Assembly (NCBI GenBank): GCA_016207625.1
Contig: JACQPF010000281.1
Span: 1 to 7,625 of the forward strand
Source of the DNA: Elusimicrobiota bacterium
GTDB taxonomy: Bacteria > Elusimicrobiota > Elusimicrobia > FEN-1173
Length of the DNA: 7,625 nt
Reading direction: 5' to 3'
Part shown: one piece after another, positions 1 through 5,747 of the stretch
Layout of the letters: the number at the start of each line of letters is the position of its first letter
Position numbering within the stretch: the stretch's first letter is position 1
The notes under the pieces: generated by a model
Told to the model about the DNA's origin: nothing
The model's input: only the letters and a program-made list of their open reading frames with translations
Database searches by the model: none
Position numbers and translations under genes: made by a program

Positions 1-188
1 GCGCCCGCCGTGCCCGCCGGTGTTTTGCAGGACAAGGTCGTGCCGTTGGTCACGCTCACGTCCGTGGCGGCCGTGCCGCCGAATTTCACCGTGGCGCCGG
101 CTTCAAATTGCGTCCCTGTGACCGTCACCGATGTGCCTCCCGCCGCGGAACCCTTGGCGGGGGTGATGCCCGTAACAGTGACCTCCGG
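1..188 (-). repeat. IPT/TIG domain C, tandem unit cut by window edge
   Basis: Residues about 539-601 of the surface protein. It repeats domain B almost word for word in protein (GGTSVTVTGT, GATVKFGGTAATDVSV, CKTPAGTAGA). Further copies may follow beyond the window edge. Confidence 0.8.
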
Positions 189-1802
189 GTAAGCGTAGGC
201 GAAGGCGTTGGCCAAGCCGGCTTCCTGGGCGTCGTTGTTGGTCACCTTGACCGTCACGGCTCCCGTCGTGCCGGCCGGGGTTTTGCAAGTGATGGTTGTT
301 GAGTTGACCACCTTGACGTCCGTGGCGGCCGTGTCGCCGAACTTTACCGTGGCCCCCGCGTAGAAATCCGTCCCTGTGACAGTCACCGACGTGCCACCCG
401 CCGGAAGGCCGGTGTTGGGCGAAACAGAGGACACGGAGGGCTGGCTCAAATAGGTATATGCTGCCGCCATCGCCGCCCGGTAGCCGGTGGGGTTGGTCAC
501 CACCACTTCGCGCGCCGCACCGGGAACGCCCGCCGGCATAGTGGCCGTCACGGATTTGCCATCGTCGCTCACGCTCACATTGGTGGCGGCCGTGCCGCCA
601 ACGGTCACAGTCGCACGTTTGTCGTCAGCTCCCAAATGATCCGTAAAAACGGCGTTCTCGCTGGTAAACGTCACCACCGTGCCGCCGCTCTGGGAGCCAA
701 CGGCGGGAGAGGCCGTAAACGTCTGCGTGGTTTGGCGGTGGCCGACCGATGACACGTTGCTGAGCCCGCCACTGAGATAAATGTTGTTGCTGTTGGAAGT
801 GCCCACCGTGGGCCCCGTGTCAGAGACCCACCAATTCCCTTCCATGTTCACAAAGCTTCCCTGTATTAAAACGTCGTCGCTCTCCGTATCGTAACCGGTG
901 CCGTCCAGGTTGGTGTCTTCGTTATTTCGAATGGTGTTCAATCCATCGTTGGACGATGCGTGGACCCCGAAATCGGGCGTCATAGCGCCTTCGTTGTTAA
1001 TGATACGCACGCCCTTGTTTTTGTTCCTGGTGATCATGTTCTTCCGGAACGTTCCCAAAACGGTCCCCGCGATGTCCGAGTAAAGATAGACGGCGTTATT
1101 CGAATTGTTCGTAATCTCATTGTTGGTCACGGTGGGATTGATCGTGCTGGCGTTGGTGGAGCCGAGCAGATAGATAACGCCCGTCTCGCCTGCAATATAC
1201 TGGCAATTGCTCGTGAAGGTGTTGCTGGAAATGACGGGGTTGACGGTGGAGGCGTAGGCTGAAGTCAAATAAACCCCAGCACGGCCGTTGCCGGTAAATT
1301 TATTTTTCGTTATCGTGGGCCCAATAAATTGACCATACGCCGTCGGCGACATTTGAATTCCATAGCCGTAGGCGGTGTTGGATATTGTGAACCCCTGCAC
1401 CACCGTTGCAGCGCTCTTGCTGGTGCTAAACAAGATAATGGAGGAATCGACCGAGTTGGCGGCGATGATGGTTTCGTCCACCCCGCCGGAGGCGACGAGG
1501 GACGTGCCCTCCGGGACGCTCAGAGGCAACGTTTCGAGAGTTGAGCCGACGGCGCAACCGGGACCCGAATAAGTGCCTGGGGCCACGAAAACCGTCGGGT
1601 TGGTTTTGGAGGTGCTTGTGGCCAGGGCGGCCGTGATGGTTTTCTTGGCGGCGGAGGAACTGCAGCCGTCGTTGGCGTTGCTCCCCGACGAATCGCTCAC
1701 ATAAACGTCGCCGGTGCAACCGGCGAGGGCCCACAGAACTTCAGACAACGGGCCGTTGCCCAGCATAAGGCAGGCGGCCAACAAGGAGAGTGATTTCTTC
1801 AT
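1..1802 (-). CDS. Secreted surface protein, DUF1565-like beta-helix plus IPT/TIG repeats (3' end outside window)
   Basis: An open frame of 600 codons runs without a stop from the ATG at 1802 to the window edge, so the C-terminus is missing. Residues 1-28 form a secretion signal (MKK start, hydrophobic stretch, ALA-G at 25-28); LAGC at 26-29 also fits a lipobox, so lipoprotein processing is possible. Residues 31-330 look like a right-handed parallel beta-helix of the DUF1565 type: GDVYVSD, a Gly/Asn/Asp-rich turn, KTI, VFVAPGTY at 71-78, repeated Asn-rich turns such as NKFTGN and NEITNN, then NTIRNN and the GNWW...GP motif near 322-331. Residues 361 onward are three IPT/TIG immunoglobulin-like domains, the third cut by the edge. 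Such proteins are exported and act as surface adhesins or matrix proteins; the ligand is unknown. Asn/Thr/Ser-rich composition fits a secreted protein. The ATG is preferred because the signal peptide follows immediately and a promoter lies just upstream; there is no Shine-Dalgarno. It sits 87 bases after the GT2-radical SAM gene, same strand. Coding, export and domain types are clear; function is not. Confidence 0.88.
   Translation of the reverse strand, partial: MKKSLSLLAACLMLGNGPLSEVLWALAGCTGDVYVSDSSGSNANDGCSSSAAKKTITAALATSTSKTNPTVFVAPGTYSGPGCAVGSTLETLPLSVPEGTSLVASGGVDETIIAANSVDSSIILFSTSKSAATVVQGFTISNTAYGYGIQMSPTAYGQFIGPTITKNKFTGNGRAGVYLTSAYASTVNPVISSNTFTSNCQYIAGETGVIYLLGSTNASTINPTVTNNEITNNSNNAVYLYSDIAGTVLGTFRKNMITRNKNKGVRIINNEGAMTPDFGVHASSNDGLNTIRNNEDTNLDGTGYDTESDDVLIQGSFVNMEGNWWVSDTGPTVGTSNSNNIYLSGGLSNVSSVGHRQTTQTFTASPAVGSQSGGTVVTFTSENAVFTDHLGADDKRATVTVGGTAATNVSVSDDGKSVTATMPAGVPGAAREVVVTNPTGYRAAMAAAYTYLSQPSVSSVSPNTGLPAGGTSVTVTGTDFYAGATVKFGDTAATDVKVVNSTTITCKTPAGTTGAVTVKVTNNDAQEAGLANAFAYAYPEVTVTGITPAKGSAAGGTSVTVTGTQFEAGATVKFGGTAATDVSVTNGTTLSCKTPAGTAG
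189..443 (-). repeat. IPT/TIG domain B, 85-residue tandem unit
   Basis: Residues about 454-538 of the surface protein, with the classic TIG pattern: VSSVSPNTGLPAGGTSV, VTGTDFYAGATVKFGDTAAT, and CKTPAGTTGAVTVKVTN. It is followed directly by domain C in the same register, giving a 255-base unit. An 18-base stretch (ACGTCCGTGGCGGCCGTG on the plus strand) is shared exactly with domain C. Confidence 0.8.
444..722 (-). repeat. IPT/TIG domain A (divergent copy)
   Basis: Residues about 361-453 of the surface protein. The pattern is P..GSQSGGT.VTFT, then VTVGGTAATNVSV and a closing VVVTNPTG. It is longer than the next two domains, with an insertion around residues 381-398, and is only weakly similar to them in DNA. 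Confidence 0.7.
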
Positions 1803-1889
1803 GGTGTTCACGGACTTTACCACAGAAACTGGATTAAAGCAACCTTTATTTGCGCGCAAAACGACGGAGATGCTTAAAAACCCGGTCTT
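1803..1889. other. Gap between surface protein and GT2-radical SAM genes
   Basis: An 87-base gap holding the promoter above and a perfect 12-base palindrome, TTTGCGCGCAAA, at 1849-1860, just upstream of the -35 box, where an operator could sit. A perfect inverted repeat (GCTCAAA, 3-base loop, TTTGAGC) at 1896-1912 lies in the last codons of the upstream gene. It has no T-run directly after it, so it is not a typical intrinsic terminator. Confidence 0.4.
1814..1842 (-). promoter_or_regulatory. Probable promoter of the surface protein gene
   Basis: Read on the minus strand: TTGCTT (plus 1837-1842), a 17-base spacer ending in TGG, then TAAAGT (plus 1814-1819). The -35 matches consensus at 3 of 6 positions and the -10 at 4 of 6, helped by the TGn extension. 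The -10 lies 11 bases from the ATG at 1802, so the leader would be very short. Prediction from sequence only. Confidence 0.4.
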
Positions 1890-3896
1890 TCAGGAGCTCA
1901 AATTTTTTGAGCACGCCGGGGGAATGGGAAAAGCGTGGCTTACGCACCGGCTTAACTCGGCGTAGTTGAAACAGCAGGTATCGCATCTCAAGCGCGTGGG
2001 CGACCCGCCGCCGAACAACTTCCTGAACGAACGAAAAGCGGGGCCGAACCACACCTTTTCCATCGTTGAACCGCCGAAGGCATTGCCTAGATTAAACTCC
2101 CGCCCCGTGTAATAATCACAGGGCACGACGGTGCCGTCCCGGTAGACCACGGGGTGGTTCCAGGGCTTTTTGCAGAGGTTCTCGATGCGTATGGGTTGCC
2201 CTTGGGAATCATAGCGAAAGCGGTGGTATTCAATGTTTTCGGGAAAATAGGGCCGCCCACCTGCTTCGTTATCGAACTCGTTAATGGTTTTTAAAGTAAA
2301 AATGTCCACTCCCAGCTCCGAAGCCCTATTCATCATACCCGATACCTGCCCTTCGGTGTCGCGGGTCATCAGCATCCGCAGGTTCACAATGGGGCGGTCC
2401 GCCCCCCGTTCCCGCTTGCGCTGCACCAGCCGCCGCAGGCCCGCCAACACGCGGTCATAATCCCCCTGCTTGCGGTACTTCTCATAGGTTTCCTTTTCCA
2501 AACCGTCCACGGCAAAAATGAGGGCGTCCAAACCCGAATCTATCAGCCGGTCCACATCCTCGTTCGTTTCAAAAAAGTGCCCGTTGGTGCTGGTAATGAA
2601 CTGGATGCCCTTGGTTTTTCCATAGCGCACCATGTCGAGAAAATCCTTGTTCAAGAAAGGCTCCCCCCACCCCCAAAACTGGATGAACAGAAGATAATCC
2701 CCCATCTCATCCACCAACCTCTTAAAATCTTCCATTTTCAAAAAACCCTGGGGCTTGCCATCGGTCACCACGTGGCAAACGGGGCAGCGCAGGTTGCACA
2801 GGTTCGAAGGCTCCAGCTGCATGTGCGTGGGCCACGACAGTGCCCGCGAAAAGCCCAGGTAGTAGGAAGCTTCGTCCAGGGCCCAGTTGAACAACTTTTT
2901 GGCGGGAAGGTCGCGGAACTCAAACTCCATTTTGTCGAAGGTAATGACCAGCCTTCGGGTGACCAGGGTCTTGACCAGCCCCCACAGCTTATTTTTGGCC
3001 TCTTGCACCATCGGGCGGGCCCCCAGGCCATAGCCAAATGCCTCCCCCAGGCTCCAAAATAAAAACCCCAGCGCGGTGAGGGGCGCGGCCTTTACGAAAG
3101 CCGCCCCATGTCCCGGCGCGATCCATGCCCGCCTTGCCGCGCGAGCGAAGAGAACAGCGGCCATCGGCCCAAAAGCGGCCGCGTACATGGCCCTTTTTAA
3201 AAAGGGCCACGTTTCAAATCCGCACCGCACCCGCGCGAATGATAACCCGTGGTGAAATTCGTGCGTCAACAGGGGAATGACCCGGTCCAGGTTGTGATGG
3301 GCCACCCGCAAGGACGGATCAAACAGAGGTGTCTGTCCCACCCGAGCCAGTCGCCAATGAAATTCGGTGTCCGAACAGTAGGTGCCTTTGAGAAGGGGCC
3401 CCACGTCTTTAAAAACCCTTTTCTTGTAGCTCATCCCCGTTCCGGCAATGTCGGCCATGGGGCGGGCCTCTCCCGCTGGAAGCCACCGGGTAAATTCCGT
3501 AAAGTAGGCCGCCCAGCCCACGCGAGATTCCGGGTTGCCGTTCGTCACTGAGCCGCCGATGGCAAGCTCCACCCGCTGTTCATGCGCCGCCGCAACCCTC
3601 TCCACCCAATCCGCCGGAGCGCGGCAATCCGCGTCCAAAAAGGCCACCACGGGCGCATCGGCCTGGGCCACGCCGAAATTGCGCGCATCTCCAACGAACA
3701 GGCGCTCTTTGAAGTGAAAGAGTTTTACGGCAGGGTGTTGTTCCCGGGCAATCCGATCGGCGCCGTCGGTGGAGCTGTCCACGACGATCGTTTCGAAGGG
3801 TCGCGCGGTTTTCTGGTCCCGCAGGGACGCAAGGCAGTCCCCCAGGGTCGCGCGGGAATTTCGGCTGGCAACAATGACGGAAACCTGCGGCTTCAT
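1890..3896 (-). CDS. GT2 glycosyltransferase fused to a radical SAM/SPASM enzyme
   Basis: A single 668-residue frame. Residues 1-235 are a GT2 (GT-A fold) domain: VSVIVASRNS at 5-14, VVDSSTDG at 38-45, GDARNFGV at 69-76, the metal/nucleotide-sugar DxD at D88-A89-D90, an acceptor-side GTGMSYKK at 152-159 and SDTEFHWRL at 175-183. Residues 236-293 contain two hydrophobic stretches that probably attach it to the membrane. Residues about 355-560 are a radical SAM core: CNLRCPVC gives C367, C371 and C374 (CX3CX2C) for the 4Fe-4S cluster, and GWGEP at 409-413 is the SAM-binding GGEP-like motif. Residues 575-651 are SPASM-like. Nucleotide-sugar transfer and radical chemistry are known for the families; the substrate is unknown. 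The ATG at 3896 is preferred over an in-frame GTG at 3959 because GT2 homology begins right after it and a promoter-like element lies 7 bases upstream. Domain calls are firm; the physical fusion needs read support. Confidence 0.9.
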   Translation of the reverse strand: MKPQVSVIVASRNSRATLGDCLASLRDQKTARPFETIVVDSSTDGADRIAREQHPAVKLFHFKERLFVGDARNFGVAQADAPVVAFLDADCRAPADWVERVAAAHEQRVELAIGGSVTNGNPESRVGWAAYFTEFTRWLPAGEARPMADIAGTGMSYKKRVFKDVGPLLKGTYCSDTEFHWRLARVGQTPLFDPSLRVAHHNLDRVIPLLTHEFHHGLSFARVRCGFETWPFLKRAMYAAAFGPMAAVLFARAARRAWIAPGHGAAFVKAAPLTALGFLFWSLGEAFGYGLGARPMVQEAKNKLWGLVKTLVTRRLVITFDKMEFEFRDLPAKKLFNWALDEASYYLGFSRALSWPTHMQLEPSNLCNLRCPVCHVVTDGKPQGFLKMEDFKRLVDEMGDYLLFIQFWGWGEPFLNKDFLDMVRYGKTKGIQFITSTNGHFFETNEDVDRLIDSGLDALIFAVDGLEKETYEKYRKQGDYDRVLAGLRRLVQRKRERGADRPIVNLRMLMTRDTEGQVSGMMNRASELGVDIFTLKTINEFDNEAGGRPYFPENIEYHRFRYDSQGQPIRIENLCKKPWNHPVVYRDGTVVPCDYYTGREFNLGNAFGGSTMEKVWFGPAFRSFRKLFGGGSPTRLRCDTCCFNYAELSRCVSHAFPIPPACSKNLSS

Positions 3897-3903
3897 TTTG
3901 CCG

Positions 3904-3912
3904 AATATATCA
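3904..3912 (-). promoter_or_regulatory. Extended -10 element of the GT2-radical SAM gene
   Basis: The minus strand reads TGATATATT, a TGn extension plus TATATT (5 of 6 to TATAAT). Seven bases separate it from the ATG at 3896, so transcription would start at or next to the start codon, giving a leaderless message. No Shine-Dalgarno and no clear -35 box are present. An overlapping TATGAT at 3909-3914 is an alternative -10. Confidence 0.45.
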
Positions 3913-3959
3913 TATAAGGAACAGATCGTGCCGCTCGGCACCCGCGCCCGGGCCGCCAC

Positions 3960-4180
3960 TGAACGCTATCCGACCAAACGGAAGGAATGCTTTCCTGGGT
4001 CGTGGAGCGCTGTTTCTGGCCAAGACGTGAACACGGCCGATTTTTACGTCGGAACAGCCTCCCATGACGGCGGCCGCGGGCAAGGCTCCTACCCGTTGCA
4101 AAAAGTGACCCATCCCAAAAACGGCGACCCGATGATCGTGCTGGACGGGGAGTCCTATGTGACCGGTTTCGCCGCCTTTA
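3960..4180 (+). pseudogene. Possible remnant of another beta-helix surface protein gene
   Basis: No intact gene lies between the GT2-radical SAM start and the OmpA stop. On the plus strand, from about 4027 to 4180, the reading ADFYVGTASHDGG, then YPLQKVTH, then NGDPMIVLDGESY resembles the start of DUF1565/parallel beta-helix proteins (YYV.., GxD..G, PxxTI, GDtI.v..GtY). By hand count about three quarters of the third positions in this frame are G or C, as in coding DNA here. Just upstream, in another frame, NAFLGRGALFLA (about 3986-4021) looks like a piece of signal peptide before a stop, suggesting a frameshift. The frame has no convincing start and runs into the 3' end of the OmpA gene, so it would be a truncated relic. 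It could also be a chance reading; the minus strand has an open 98-codon frame here with no recognisable features. Confidence 0.33.
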
Positions 4181-5566
4181 TGACCCTCCGTCGCCGATGG
4201 CTTCACCCGTCACGATGAGCTCCACCCGCCGGTTCCTTTGCCGGCCTTCGGGCGTGTCGTTGGGTTCCAGGGGCTTCATTTCGCCGAACCCGCGCACCTG
4301 AATGTTTTCTTCGGGGATCCCCTGCTGGATCAGATAGTCCCGGACTTCGGCGGCGCGGTTCTCCGAGAGGCGCCGGTTGAACCCTTCGCTCCCCACGTTG
4401 TCCGTATAGCCCTCCACAGCCAAATTCAACTCGGGATGCGTGATCAAGACCCCGGCCACCTTCGCCAATTTCTCCCGCATGGGCGGTTTGAGCGCGTGCT
4501 TGCCCGATTCGAAAAGCACGTCCGACATGTTGACCACAAGCCCGCGGGCGGTGTCCTGGGTTTCCATGACGCGACTGAGTTGGTTCTTCAACTCGTCGCG
4601 CAGGGCTTCCTGCTCCCGCTCCGCCTGTTGGAGAACGGATTGCTGTTGGGCTTCCGCCTGGGTCCGGGTCATCTCCAGTTGTTGTTGGGCTTGCGCCAGC
4701 TTTTCCTGGACTTGGGTACGCTCTTTAGCCGTCATTTCCTCTTGCCGATTTTTCTCGGCCAGAAGGCGGGCGTCCTCCGCCCGGACCACCGCTTCCTTAG
4801 CCAACGCCGGGACTTTCACCCGGGACCCTTTATGTCCTTGCTGGCTGGTTTCGGCTTCCTGGAGGAGTTGTTCCACGCGCTTGAAAGCGTCGGCGGCATA
4901 GGTCTCCGCGCCGGCCGATCTGGCGATCTGCACGGCGTTTCGCGCCTGGTAGAGGTGGAAGGGGATTTTCTTCTTGTCCATCTGGATGGGCTTTAGATCG
5001 GCGAGGTTGAGGGTGTATTGATTTCGCGGCAGCAGCTCGTATTTGGCTTCGGCCTGGCCGACTTTGTGAGAAGTGTCCTTGGTCTTGACGTTCTCCATGA
5101 CGACGGCTCCACCCATTTGCGCGACCGCGAAGTATGGTTCCGCGGTCACCACCAGGGCGAAGGACGGCAGGGGCGTGATGGCCTCAACATGCCCTTTGTT
5201 TCCGTCGCGCAAGATTTCCCCCAGGTTGGTGGCGCGGCCCTCCGGGGACAAAGCCCAGAGGACATAGGTGAGGTTGTTCTGCCCCACGCGGTCGGGGGAC
5301 GACAGGTTCTTGAAGCTCGCTTGGATATGGAAAGCGCCCGGCTGCGGCTTGATCTTCGCCGTGCCGAGGGCTTTGGGGAGCAAGGCCGTGCCGCGAAAAC
5401 CGATGACAGTGCGTTTTTTCAGGTGCTGGTAGTTCATGGCCGGCACGGGCCCGCCGGCGATGTTGAACTGATAGAGGGGCGCGGCGGTTCGTTGATCTTC
5501 CGGTTCGGCTCCGAGGACGGGAACGGATGCGAACAGAACTGCGAGAAAAGGCCCGATCCATTTCAT
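4178..5566 (-). CDS. OmpA-family protein with N-terminal beta domain, DUF4398-like helices and coiled coil
   Basis: A 462-residue envelope protein. Residues 1-19 are a signal peptide ending VLG, with cleavage before AEP. Residues 31-165 form a beta-rich domain with RTVIGFRGTALLP, LTYVLWALSPEGRATNLGE (99-117) and TAEPYFAVAQ; I recall this arrangement from OmpA-type proteins of Acidobacteriota. Residues 202-275 resemble DUF4398 (YQARNAV, GAETYAADAFKR). Residues 275-335 are a Gln/Glu/Ala-rich coiled coil. Residues 342-453 are the OmpA C-terminal peptidoglycan-binding domain: FESGKHALKPP, VEGYTDNVGS, NRRLSENRAAEVRDYL, VRGFGEMKPLEPNDT, GRQRNRRVEL. D389 and R404 occupy the positions known to bind the diaminopimelate of peptidoglycan. 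The likely role is a periplasmic link between outer membrane and cell wall. No typical 8-stranded barrel is evident at the N-terminus. The start is firm: AGGAGG lies 7 bases before the ATG. It is transcribed divergently from the methyltransferase-like gene. Confidence 0.95.
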   Translation of the reverse strand: MKWIGPFLAVLFASVPVLGAEPEDQRTAAPLYQFNIAGGPVPAMNYQHLKKRTVIGFRGTALLPKALGTAKIKPQPGAFHIQASFKNLSSPDRVGQNNLTYVLWALSPEGRATNLGEILRDGNKGHVEAITPLPSFALVVTAEPYFAVAQMGGAVVMENVKTKDTSHKVGQAEAKYELLPRNQYTLNLADLKPIQMDKKKIPFHLYQARNAVQIARSAGAETYAADAFKRVEQLLQEAETSQQGHKGSRVKVPALAKEAVVRAEDARLLAEKNRQEEMTAKERTQVQEKLAQAQQQLEMTRTQAEAQQQSVLQQAEREQEALRDELKNQLSRVMETQDTARGLVVNMSDVLFESGKHALKPPMREKLAKVAGVLITHPELNLAVEGYTDNVGSEGFNRRLSENRAAEVRDYLIQQGIPEENIQVRGFGEMKPLEPNDTPEGRQRNRRVELIVTGEAIGDGGS

Positions 5567-5573
5567 AGGTCAG

Positions 5574-5579
5574 CCTCCT
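5574..5579 (-). promoter_or_regulatory. Shine-Dalgarno of the OmpA-family gene
   Basis: AGGAGG on the minus strand, 7 bases before the ATG at 5566. It is the only strong ribosome binding site among the gene starts here and fixes this start codon. Confidence 0.9.
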
Positions 5580-5635
5580 CTGATTCAATAGAGATACGCG
5601 TGTCAGCGGGAAGGTGAAGCGGAGTGGATCATAAT

Positions 5636-5644
5636 ATTATAGCA
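5636..5644 (-). promoter_or_regulatory. Extended -10 promoter of the OmpA-family gene
   Basis: The minus strand reads TGCTATAAT, a consensus -10 with TGn extension. The -35 position at 17 bases (AGAAAG) is poor, as is common with extended -10 promoters. The predicted leader is about 60 bases and carries the AGGAGG site. Confidence 0.65.
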
Positions 5645-5747
5645 ATTGGTGTTGATTACTTTCTGGACTTCGACATGGCTGCATGAGTTCGCCTCTCATT
5701 GGACTGGATTAATTGCAGTAATGAAGTATACTTGTTCTGAATTCCAA

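Larger units (their letters stand above)
5567..5747. other. Divergent AT-rich intergenic region
   Basis: This 181-base region separates the OmpA-family gene (minus) from the methyltransferase-like gene (plus). It is clearly richer in A/T than its surroundings. It holds the OmpA promoter, a perfect 10-base palindrome ATAATATTAT at 5631-5640 that overlaps it, and a TATACT hexamer at 5727-5732 that could be the -10 of the plus-strand gene, 15 bases before the ATG at 5748. No -35 box or RNA structure could be made out for the plus strand. Confidence 0.5.

Noticed and set aside
10..302. Short open frames on both strands over the TIG repeats
   Set aside because: They are by-products of the repetitive GC-rich sequence; the long uninterrupted minus-strand frame with recognisable domains accounts for the region.
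1896..1912. Perfect inverted repeat (7-base stem, 3-base loop) at the end of the GT2-radical SAM gene, considered as a terminator
   Set aside because: It lies within the final codons, has an AT-rich weak stem and is not followed by a T-run on the minus strand.
2577..3062. Plus-strand open frame opposite the radical SAM region
   Set aside because: Shadow of the fused enzyme, with no motifs and no ribosome binding site.
3897..3959. N-terminal extension of the GT2-radical SAM protein to the GTG at 3959
   Set aside because: The 21 extra residues do not resemble GT2 proteins and would include the promoter-like AT-rich stretch; the ATG at 3896 lies immediately before the first beta strand of the domain.
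4238..4996. Long plus-strand open frame (252 codons) opposite the OmpA-family gene
   Set aside because: Antisense shadow of a firmly identified gene; its translation shows no domain and its His/Phe/Leu/Gly-rich composition is typical of such shadows.
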